Made by a program: the position numbers and the translations under genes. DNA of 64,000 bases, taken from contig CM053332.1 in NCBI GenBank assembly GCA_028583605.1, positions 27,609,956-27,673,955 on the forward strand, written 5' to 3'. The notes beneath the pieces were generated by a model. It had not been told where the DNA came from. It saw nothing but the letters and a program-made list of their open reading frames with translations, and ran no database searches. Positions 35,510 to 44,999 of this stretch are shown piece after piece. How positions within the stretch are numbered: the first letter of the stretch is position 1; every line of letters starts with the position of its first letter. The DNA is from Dastarcus helophoroides (lineage: Eukaryota; Arthropoda; Insecta; Coleoptera; Bothrideridae).

Positions 35510-35628
35510 TCTCTCTGAAGATGATAGCTTGGCTGTCGAAACGCATTAGAGAACCTATGTTGTGTTTTCTAATCTTTCTTGGTTTCAAGAGATTTGTATT
35601 TCAATTTTCGAAGATAACCAAGGACCAA
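35510..35628 (+). mobile_element. Dispersed inverted-repeat element, right half with best hammerhead-like core
   Basis: CTCTCTGAAGATGATAGCTT, GGCTGTCGAAACGCATTAGA, then TCTTTCTTGGTTTCAAGAGA and AAGATAACCAAGGACCA. The only copy here keeping CTGAAGA (35515-35521), an intact 6-bp stem II (GATAGC/GCTGTC) and GAAA (35538-35541) together. Confidence 0.85.
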
Positions 35629-35639
35629 AATATATCAAG

Positions 35640-36400
35640 TTTAAAAAATTTTAAAGCCTCGTATTTTAGTAAATAATTTGTAGGTTCAAAAACGTGAGGA
35701 TTGCATTTACATTTCGAAAACGATCATCAAAATTTTTGAAAAAAAAAATTAGTAAGTTTAAAAAATTTAGAAAATTTCACATATTTAGGCTCGTTATTTT
35801 GCGAAAAAAACTGAGAATTCGAAAACGTGAAAATTGTACTTAAAGTTGCGATTTTAAGAAGAAAAGGTAAACATTGATGAACTGGAAAATTTACAAAAAA
35901 GCATAATTAATGTAACACTAAACACAGTCCCTGAAAATGAGTCGAAGTTAAAAAAAATCAATGATTAAGGAAAGTAAAATTTCAAAAAACCTAAATTTTG
36001 AAATTGGAGGTTCTAAATGTTAACCATCGAAATATGAAGCTTTTTCTCAAAAATGTTTATTCCTGAAAAGTCATGCTTTTTTTAATTCGGGTTAAAACAT
36101 GACTAATTTCTTAAAGAATTTTTTGAAATTTAGGAATATTTTCCCAGGAATTGACAAGGCTTTTATTAAATTATTTTTTTTATTACTCTTACAATTCTCA
36201 GATTTCTTGAACGATTAAATGTTTACTGCTGAAAAGTCATGTTTTTTCTCAGTTTTGGGTTTAAACCTGAAATTCAAATTTTGCTTACGTAATACTTGAA
36301 TGCTCCCTAATTTAATCTTCTGTGTTAAAAACATTAAAATAGTTTTTTAGCTTCACCTTACGGACGTGGACGTCTTTATTCTTTTTGAAAACAATCCTAA
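35640..36400. other. AT-rich degenerate sequence
   Basis: TTGAAAAAATT-type filler with a few diverged direct repeats (e.g. GAAAAGTCATG at 36067 and 36230). No coding content. Confidence 0.5.
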
Positions 36401-39400
36401 CGTTTCGTTTATTCTTTTGTATTAATTGTCGTTTTTTTTTTGACTGAAAACGTAACCATAAAGGGCTCACTTAAATTTGAGCGTATAAGTATCAGTTGTA
36501 TTAATTGTTCAATTTGTATGTGTGGTGCTGCAACAAGTCATTAAAATAAATAATATTATAAGGATTGACGACTGACACGTAACTATAGGCGCCCATGGTA
36601 GACATGTAAGAATTACGATGGTCGCTGCAAGCATATAAATTAAAGAGTTAATAACTTCTAATGCGCTAAAAACTAGATTTTTTTTTAATTACTTACGAGT
36701 CCATCTGTATAAATATTGTCTTTGTGGCAAAGAAAAATATTGCGGCTGTAAATTTAAAGCTAATTTCATCAAAATTGTGCATATATCTGGCACCTGCCTT
36801 AAACAAACTTAGATAAACAAATTCACCTGCTTCAGCTTCTTCCTTATTTTCACACCTGATAAAATCTAACGACTATTAACTCTCGACTTCATTTAAACGC
36901 ATTCTTTCATTTATGCTTTCATTCGAATGTTTTTTCAAGCAAAAGTTCCCCCTTCAAATAGTTTATTCGCTTTAAATTGTTGACCAAACATTGTCCGTCT
37001 TTTAAATTTATTTTTCGAGTCAAACTTTTATTTAAATAAATTCTTTTAAAATCAAAATTCTTCAAATTCAATCAAAAAGTTAAATAACGTTTTTTGCAAA
37101 CTGATTTTTATAAATTTAATTTTAAATAGAATGATTGTGGGCTCGAAGATTTTTTAGATTGGAGCTTTTTATTAAAATCAGAACTCATTAAAAAACTCAA
37201 GAAGGTAATTAATGTAATTTAACAAAAGGCTAGTCGACACGTGACAGACCTAAAGAATTAAAGAGATGCGCGATCCGGCGCATCCACCAAAAAGCTACGC
37301 GACAAAAAAGTTGCCAATCCGGCGCATCCACCAAAAAAGTTGGCTTGCATTTGCGCGTTTCTCTCACCATAACTCACCATAAAATAACTCAAAACATTAT
37401 CTAAGCCATTTTTGCTACAAAATATCAATAATTACACTTAATTTTGGTTACTGATAAAGATACGCGACTTAATCTCAGGATATTGATGAAACGTTAATTT
37501 TGTATGATCTATTTTGATTTCCCATCAAAAGAAGTTAAGAATAAAACAAGAAAATTCCAATTTCATCCTACAATTAGTAAAATGGATTTATAGGAATTCA
37601 GGACGAGATACAATGATAAAATAGATCGCCAAATTCAAAAATTGTCCATCCCATCTTTCAACTTGTTAGTTTGTATTTGGTGGTGCCTCGTATCGCCCCA
37701 ACATCCGCACTATCGGAAAGAGTAAGCCAACGAGAGAATATAGGAGGGTTATTCGCCGGCCGTCCGCTAGAGGGCGTCCACGTATGTCTCAAGTTATACA
37801 AACAAAGAGGAACAATGAACAATGGCGACATAAATCAGCGTAATTAGTTTGAGTAAAGCTGCTAAATCTACATAGTCAGTCGAACAGGCAAGCACAGAGG
37901 CAAGTCATTGGTCAGCCATTTGGCATTCTGGTTGACTTTACTCCGCCTTTCTCTGCATTGGAATCGAATCCAGAATCAGAGCTCTTCCGTGCGAAACGGT
38001 GACAACAATTATACCCCGTTTGCACCAGAGAACGCTGCTCTGACCCAGCCTCAGATCCGACAAACTTGGCTTGTCTCTTTACTATTATCGCCAGCTACGT
38101 GTTAATCTCCCTGGAATCAAACAGAATACGTCATTCGCTATAAGTAATAATGCAACTAAGTAAATCGGTGTATGCAGCAATTACCAGTCGTAACGTGGAG
38201 AGGGCTTTATCTCAGATTGCAACGCGATAAGGGAAGCTTTTTGTCAATTATGTATTTTTTTTTATGTGAAAACTTCTTTAGGCGCTTTGAGCGATTTTGT
38301 ATATGGGAGTAAATAGGTGGTTTCTCGTAACCAAATATAGCTCAGTTTGACACAGTATATTTTCAAATATTTCCAATATTCTGACTTGTTTACTAGTGTG
38401 GGTGCGAACTCAACTACATTGTAGTCTTCTAACAATATAAACGAAAGAATCAAGCATTTAACTTAACAACAATATTAGCTAGAACTTGAAAAAAGAAATT
38501 AAACAAAGCGAGTCATGACTTGTCTAAATTAGAAGAAAAAAATTCTCAAAATATGTACGTAAATGAAAACTGTAAGAGCTACAAAATCTATTAAACAACC
38601 ACATGATACAAAGGGCCTCAACGAGGAAAACACTTTGCGATTTTGCTGTTAATTGTTCGGTGTCATTATTAGAATCGAAGTTATCTCTGACGTGGTTTAT
38701 ATTATAAGATGCACGACGTAACAAATGAAAGGAACGGACAAGTATTGAGTAAATACTTTCTGAAATAACAAATCATCAGATACGATCGAGAGAAGACATA
38801 ATAAAACTTTGCGACGTTCGGTTCGCTGCGAAAAAGGAGGAGAGCTCCAGTGCAGCTGCACAGCTCACAAGGAATATGAAAATGAGATCACATCATCAAT
38901 GTTTTGAAACAATATCGTAATCAGACTTTGTAGACGCGTTTTCTCTTTCTGTTTCAACGAAGAAAGAGTCAAAGCGAATAGTTATTACGTCTTATCTCAA
39001 AAGCACATCATATTGTTTCCGTTTTAATCGGCAGTTTGGAAATGAAGTTCTCGTCGTGATTGACAACTACTTAATTTTTTATCATTCGACGAATTATTCG
39101 AGTTTTTAATTTTATTCCCAGCTTACCTCGCAATTAATATAAATAACGATTCAAATAATTAAAAAAAGTGTGTTATGATCTAATCAAATTATTGCAACGA
39201 AGTTATTTCTTAGAAGTCGTGTAGTAGGTGGATCCCCTTATGGAATATACCAGACAGTTGTTATCGTGAAGTGACTCACGTGCAGACGTCTAGAAGTCCA
39301 CATGTTGGAGGTTTTTTGAGACGTAAGCTTATGGGTTATAAATATACGCGCTCCCCTATTGTGATTGATTTAATATTCGGAACTGATTCCTGTTATTCGT

Positions 39401-39689
39401 TGTATTGTATTCTGTATTTATTTGTCTAAAAAAGTGTTGAATTGACAGCATATTTATAATCGCACCAAACACGTAACAATATTCAATTGGCATCCAGTTC
39501 AGAGCTATTTTAAAATACAAGTCTTTAACTCATCGGAAAACTTGCTTCTAATAGATGCCTAAACAAATAGGCAAGGTAATAAACAGAGAAATGCAAAGTG
39601 GAGAATCTCAAATTAGATGCCAATGAACCAAGAACCAATGATGATGAAATTCTATTTAAATCGAGTGGTAACTCTAAACAGTTTCATAG
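36401..39689. other. Unique DNA upstream of the tio/tsh exons (intron or 5' flank)
   Basis: Over 3 kb free of the large arrays. Notable: a 24-bp direct repeat GATCCGGCGCATCCACCAAA near 37268 and (AATCC...) near 37316; a 12-bp palindrome GTGCAGCTGCAC at 38850-38861 around a CAGCTG E-box; CACGTG near 39278; TATAAATA at 39337. Open frames up to 66 residues are not recognisable. The upstream coding exon required by the 39928 acceptor was looked for and not found. Confidence 0.5.
39337..39344 (+). promoter_or_regulatory. Candidate TATA box (TATAAATA)
   Basis: An exact TATAAATA lies about 590 bp upstream of the 190-bp coding exon, followed by a short GC-containing stretch. Downstream, an ATG at 39555 leads to a good donor (AAG/GTAATA, GT at 39576), but its phase does not fit the 39928 exon, so a coding first exon here is not supported. 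It might mark a non-coding 5' exon or nothing. Confidence 0.2.
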
Positions 39690-39799
39690 TTCCATTCCTG
39701 CTAATTGGCATTTTCTTCGCCAGTTGCTTCTTACAGACGTCTAAATTTTCAGTTATTTCTGGCAACTGGCGAAGAAAATGCTAATCAGCAGGAATGGAA
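39690..39799. repeat. Long near-perfect hairpin (38-bp arms)
   Basis: Arm 39690-39727 is the reverse complement of 39762-39799 with two differences (one G-U type, one A/C), around a 34-nt loop. The inner part (TTGGCATTTTCTTCGCCAGT) resembles that of the hairpin at 48190-48276. It lies about 130 bp before a tio/tsh exon. It could be a small hairpin element or a transcribed hairpin RNA; nothing distinguishes these here. Confidence 0.8.
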
Positions 39800-39927
39800 T
39801 TAACGATACTTCGCAAAGACGATACAGAGAGTTTTATAATGTTCTCTAGTTATCGAGTGTTGTTGGAAAATTTGATTTGGGGAAAAATTTTGTAAGCAAT
39901 TCGCTAAAATACTTTTTTTCCTTTCAG

Positions 39928-40117
39928 GGGAAGGTTGCGAAGATGGTTCACCTGAAGACGCTGATCGCTTGAGAGGCGAAGAAGAAAGAGATTCGATTTC
40001 ACCAGCATCGACATCAACGCCCTCCCCCCGCGAAGTACCACCGGTTTCTCCAACGATAGGTGGCGATATGGGCCTTCCAAGTAGCCCCAGGTCCATCCAT
40101 GGCGGAGGCGGTTGCGG
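39928..40117 (+). CDS. tio/tsh: Internal coding exon of teashirt/tiptop (N-terminal part)
   Basis: A 190-bp exon bounded by a strong acceptor (pyrimidine run then TTTCAG ending at 39927) and a GTAGGT donor at 40118. Read in the frame whose codons start at 39930, it gives 62 complete residues: EGCEDGSPEDADRL near the start, then a Ser/Pro/Thr-rich stretch (SPASTSTPSP) and a Gly-rich end (GGGGCG). It has no stop. It leaves two bases (GG) that the first base of the next exon (40422) completes to Gly, so the phase matches exactly. The exon starts with two bases of a split codon, so an upstream exon ending with one extra base is required. The acidic-then-Ser/Pro N-terminal composition fits Teashirt-family proteins, which keep this part disordered. 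No finger lies here. The opposite strand is also open over 39800-40096, but that is a shadow. Sure of the exon; the upstream partner is unknown. Confidence 0.85.
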
Positions 40118-40421
40118 GTAGGTGCCTTCTCTTTAATTTAAAAACTTTAACCTCTCTTTTGTGGAATTGATCATTGATCACAATTAAAAAATCGAATTAA
40201 CAAGAAGATCTATTGAAAAATTGAAATAAAAATTTTGTCCTCTGAAACCAAGAAAGATTTTTATTTTAATTTTTAAAGATAGCCATGGACCACTCTGTTC
40301 CACAAAAAAAATAAGATCTATTGATTTAAAAAATAATTGTATCCAAATCACTCGTATCTAATATGTAGAATCTGTGAAATCGAAGCGAATTCTGTATTTT
40401 GAAGCCAATGATTCGTTTCAG
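40118..40421 (+). other. Intron between the two tio/tsh coding exons
   Basis: A 304-bp phase-2 intron with GTAGGT donor and TTTCAG acceptor. Joining 40117 to 40422 keeps a single reading frame (TGC GGG GAC). About a third of it is an internally deleted copy of the dispersed inverted-repeat element (40216-40311). Confidence 0.85.
40216..40311. mobile_element. Internally deleted copy of the dispersed inverted-repeat (MITE-like) element, in the tio/tsh intron
   Basis: Left arm remnant (TTGAAATAAAAATTTTGTCC then CTGAAACCAAGAAAGAT) runs straight into the right terminus (AAAGATAGCCATGGACCACT, then CTGTTCCAC). The central hairpin is missing. It ends about 110 bp before the 3' splice site. The divergence from other copies suggests an old insertion. 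Confidence 0.75.
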
Positions 40422-43400
40422 GGACCTAAACAATTCCCGCTGCGATTCTCGTGGTTCAATGGAGTCCGAAGAACCAGATTGTCCCTCAAACGAGTCAGCT
40501 CAATCCCTTCTTCGTAGCGTGCCATTGCCATCGACGACTCTCAGTCCCATCGGAGTCACTCTCCCCGCTACGATACCAGCGTCGGCCGGAGCGGCCCTCC
40601 TTCAACCCCAAAACGCCGCCATGGCCGCTTACCTCAACGCAGCGGCCGTAGCCGTAGCCCAACAATCCCACAGACTCATAATGACCTCCCCACTACCGGC
40701 CACCTACAACAGATCCTCCATCTCCCCCCTAATCACCTCATCATCCTCCCCTCCACGCGCCTACGACCATTGTCCACCAGACTCAAACCTACACTCACCC
40801 ACCAGCGAAACCATCCTCGACTTCAGCCGCAAAAGCCACAGAAGCGAAGCCGACAGCGACTCGGACGTAGTCAATTTAAGCAAACCAAACTCACCCCCAA
40901 TTGACCCGACCCACGCCCCACTCGATCTATCAGTCACCAGTCGGAAACGACCCTCGGACGAACTCTCTTCCCAAGCTACGCGAAAATCCAAAACATTACC
41001 CCAATGGCCCACGTCTATCGGCGCTTCGCATCTTCCGTACTTCGCCGCAGCCGTGGCGGCCGCCAGCAGCCTATCCCCAAAAGCGACCACGCCGAGCGAT
41101 CTCTGGAACGGCAAGCTGAAGCCGGTGATGCCGACTCCCAACGACGCCACCAAAGCGCTAGAGAAAATGAGCGAATTGAGCAAAATCGGCGGCGAGGATC
41201 TCTTCAAAATGGCGGCGAACAGTTCGGCGACATCGGCGACAAATCGGCATAGCGCGTGGCAGTCGCATTGGTTGAACAAAGGGGCGGAACAAGCCAAAGA
41301 TGTTTTGAAGTGCGTCTGGTGTAAGCAGAGTTTTCCTAGTTTGGCCGCGATGACGACGCATATGAAAGAAGCGAAACATTGCGGGGTGAACGTACCGGTG
41401 CCCTCGATGCAACAAAGCTTGGTACCTCAGCCGCAAATGACGCCGCCGTCTAGCACGCCGGCGACCACCAAACAGTCAGATTTGAATATGCTCATTAAGG
41501 AGACGATGCCGCTACCTAGGAAACTGGTACGAGGACAGGACGTTTGGTTGGGGAAAGGAGCGGAACAAACCAGACAGATTCTCAAGTGTATGTGGTGCGG
41601 CCAAAGTTTTCGATCATTGGCAGAAATGACCAGCCATATGCAGCAGACTCAACACTACACGAACATAATTTCGCAAGAGCAGATTATCTCCTGGAGATCA
41701 TCCGAAGACGCTAAAGGCGGTGGTAGCGGAGGAAGCGGTTCTAGCGGAGGGAATCCGCCCCCGGGGAGCGCCAGCAGCCACGTTAGCGCCGTCTTAACTT
41801 GCAAAGTGTGTGATCAGGCGTTTTCTTCCCTTAAGGAGCTTAGCAATCACATGGTGAAGAACTCGCATTACAAAGAGCACATTATGCGATCGATAACGGA
41901 GAGTGGGGGGCGACGGCGACAAACCAGAGAGAAGCGGAAGAAATCGCTTCCGGTTAGAAAGTTGTTAGAGCTGGAGCGCGCCCAAAACGACTTCAAAAAC
42001 GGCGACACGGCTAGTATTTTGGATAAGATGAGGGAGAGTTCGGCCGCCGGGCGGATCACTTGCGAAAAATGCGGGAATAAGATCGAAACTACGTTATTCG
42101 TCGATCACATTAGACAGTGCGTCGGGGGTGGTAGCGTTTCCAATCAAAGAAATTTCCTCAAAAACGCTTTAATGTCCAGTAGCGTTTTGATGCCCGAAGT
42201 TAGGGAAAAAGCCAAAACACCTTCACCTACGTCGCAACCCGAGAAATCCCCCACGTGTAGCGACCTCAGTAACAAAGAGCATGTCACCGGGGAGAACAAC
42301 AACGGCACATCGCCTTCAGTTCTAAACGCCATAGAGAAACTAATCGAGAAGAGTTTCGATTCGAGGACGCGGCAAAATAGCGGGTTTCCGGCGCAAGCAG
42401 TCGCTCCAATGGGCTCGAGCATACTTAAAAGACTGGGGATCGACGAAAGCGTCGACTATACGAAACCGCTGGTGGACGCGCAGACGATGAATTTACTGCG
42501 GTCGTACCAGCAACAGCAGGCGCACCATTTCGGGAGACGGGAGCGCAGCGGGAGCGAGTCGAGTTCTATTTCGGAGAGGGGCAGCAGCAGATTAGACTCT
42601 TTAACCCCCGAGCGGAAGATGGAGCCGCCTAACTTCCACGTATCGACGCCGAGATCCACGCCGGATCGACGCGAGAAGTCGCCGCAGTGCGATAAAAACG
42701 AGAACGTTTCCGACGGGGAGATTCCCAAAAAGGAAGCCGAAGAAGAAGCGGATGAGCGAGCTAAAGAAGAAATGGAGGAAGACGATGATGAGAAAGACAG
42801 CGTTCCCGATGAGAGTGTTCAGAGTCCAAAAGTGCAAGAAGCTGCAAACGTTAACAGTCCCTGTAAGAGCGCCGGTAGCCCCTCTTGTAGCGAACGCTCA
42901 GTTACTCCGCGTAGTGTAACCGATGATAAAAAACCGGGAGGAAGCTTGGGGGCTCTAAGCTCCATGTTCGATAATTTATCGGGAAACGTTTCCACTAGCG
43001 AACCCGGGCCGGCTTCCGCGGGAAAAAAGGGTTCGAGTCACCCGCTGGCGGCCCTCCAGAAACTATGTGATAAGACTGAGACTCACCCAAACAATAGAAC
43101 TCACAGTTCCACGTCTAGTGCAAATGTTACTAATTCTAATACGAATAACGTGACCGCGAATAGCGGAACGACCCCAGGTGCAATTCTAGCGTTTAGTTGG
43201 GCGTGTAACGACGCGGTTATGACGTCAGATTCTATTATGAAATGCGCTTTCTGCGATACGCCATTTATTTCCAAAGGTGCTTACAGGCATCACTTGTCCA
43301 AGATGCATTTCGTTAAAGACGGAGTTATTCCGGATCCGGTGGCCCTCAAAAATAGTCAATCGCCGGGTTCTAGTTCGGCCGGTGTACCGCTGAAGAGCAC

Positions 43401-43548
43401 GTCGCTGAATCAGAGCGGTAGCAGCGGTACCGCCCCTGTGGTTTCAAGCAAAAGTCCCCCGGTTCCCGCCGGTTTCGAAGAGAGTCCGCACTCGAAATTC
43501 CTCAAGTACACAGAACTCGCTAAACAGTTGTCAAGTAAATATGTATAA
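40422..43548 (+). CDS. tio/tsh: Teashirt/Tiptop zinc-finger transcription factor, main 3' coding exon
   Basis: Nuclear C2H2 zinc-finger regulator of the Teashirt/Tiptop (TSHZ) family. In insects these proteins specify trunk identity with Hox genes and act in proximal appendage and eye patterning, mostly as repressors. The exon begins after the acceptor TTTCAG (AG at 40420-40421) and ends in TAA; the open frame that continues upstream to 40399 is intronic. Numbering from Asp at 40423 (1,041 residues): a PLDLS CtBP-binding motif at 166-170; three Tsh-type fingers, C-x2-C-x12-H-x5-H, at 297-319 (41311-41379), 389-411 (41587-41655) and 460-482 (41800-41868); a C-x2-C-x11-H-x3-C finger at 547-566 (42061-42120); an acidic Glu/Asp run near 42736-42800; and a fourth C2H2 finger at 941-962 (43243-43308). 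The sequence KGAEQ precedes the first two fingers, and the tail is YTELAKQLSSKYV. The fourth finger is like Tiptop more than Drosophila Tsh; many insects have one combined gene. Much GC-richer than its surroundings. Confidence 0.97.
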
Positions 43549-44240
43549 ATTTCACAAAACATTCCCTTATTTTGTACTATACTTCAGAAAGTAAACCGCT
43601 AAGCGGTTAAATTGTGATGTTATCATATCGTAAACCAAGATAGTATTAAGTTAATTTGATATAACATTGTACATTCAGGAAAATACAAAAAATCTCAAGT
43701 GATTATCATTGTTATACGAATTTAAAGTCACAAAAATCCTGTATATATAACGGTTAAGTCAGTATTGTAAATTGTAAAGTCGTCAGCGGTTCCCAGGTGT
43801 GATTTCGCCCCGGTGCATATTAACTAAAAATCATCCTAGATATAAAACTGGACGCAGCGTAGTTATTGGTACATTTTGAAAATAATCAAACAAAGTCGTA
43901 GACGTTAAAAGCCAATGATTGAAACTCTTGTAAGTACGATCTGTTTTCGGACGAATTCGGCCACCTTCGTGCTCTAATTTATTCGCGATATTTTCAAGTG
44001 TCATCGCCAGGGGGCCGAGTTCGGCCGCCATCAAATTGAAAGACAAACAATCTGTATACGTATATCGCAAATAATTCATCTTCCAAAAAGAATTTTAATA
44101 TTTAATATCAGTTATATATACTGAATAATACAAATAATGTATACGCATTAGCTCATATTCGAAATGGCAAAGCTCTTTTATGTTTCTAAAAATTTTGTTG
44201 TACTTGATCGCAATGAAAGCTCAAATAAATATATGTTAAA
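43549..44240 (+). other. Probable 3' UTR of tio/tsh
   Basis: Unique AT-rich sequence directly after the stop codon. The first canonical AATAAA downstream is at 44224-44229, which would give a 3' UTR of about 0.7 kb; TATAAA-type variants occur earlier. It contains a perfect 7-bp-arm inverted repeat (AACCGCT-A-AGCGGTT, 43594-43608) and one exact Pumilio-type motif UGUAUAUA at 43740-43747. The end point is a guess; no transcript data are available. Confidence 0.4.
44224..44229 (+). promoter_or_regulatory. Candidate polyadenylation signal AATAAA
   Basis: First exact AATAAA after the tio/tsh stop, 676 bp downstream, just before the satellite-like array begins. Such hexamers are common by chance in AT-rich DNA. 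Confidence 0.3.
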
Positions 44241-44999
44241 AATTGCTCGATTTTTAATTTCCTTATCCCATGGCCAGCTCATATTTAAATTGTTTTCAGA
44301 GGTGAGTATACCGCTGCGTTGTCTATTAAAAGCAAACATCTTTCTGCAAACGAATCGAGTCGATGTTAGAACGTGTGGAGGGCAGTAAACCTTTAATTTG
44401 TTAAAATGCAAATATCCTTTTCAAAAGAATCAGCAGAGTACTGAAAGTTTGTATATGGCATCAGAACTTCGTAAAATCTATTAAAAATAAAAATCTACCT
44501 CCAAAGGTGTCTAGTCAGTGATAGAAAATTTAGAGACCAGTAAACCTAAAAAAAATTTAACAAAATAGATAAATCTTTCCCAATAATAATCAACCGAATA
44601 CCTCCATAGCGTCAGAGCTTGAAAAAATCTATTAAAACCAAAAAATCTTTCCCTAAAAGAATCTAGTCCATGACAGAAAAAAAGAGGACACTAAATATTA
44701 TGACAATTTATGAAAACCCTTTCTAAGAAAAATCAAGCGATTGGTAAAAATTTTTATCATATTGGAAAAATCTATTAAAAGCAAAAATCTACCTCAAAAT
44801 TGAGTCGATATCAGAAATTTTAGAAGGCAGTAAACCTTAAGAAAGTTAATCAAAGTACGAAAATATCTTCAATAAAAATTTAGCAAATATCAAAGATTTA
44901 TTTATCTGTGGCATTAGAGCTTGGAAAAATCTATTAAAAGCAAAAATCTTCTTCAAAGAGGCTACAGCCCATGGCAGAGGGTTAGGAAGATTAAACCTT

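Noticed and set aside
39555..39577. ATG plus donor as first tio/tsh coding exon (MPKQIGK)
   Set aside because: It ends in phase 0, but the 39928 exon needs phase 1; joining them gives a stop after about 20 codons.
40761..41297. Antisense 178-residue open frame over the tio/tsh exon
   Set aside because: Shadow of a GC-richer coding exon; the + strand frame has the zinc fingers and correct splice phases.
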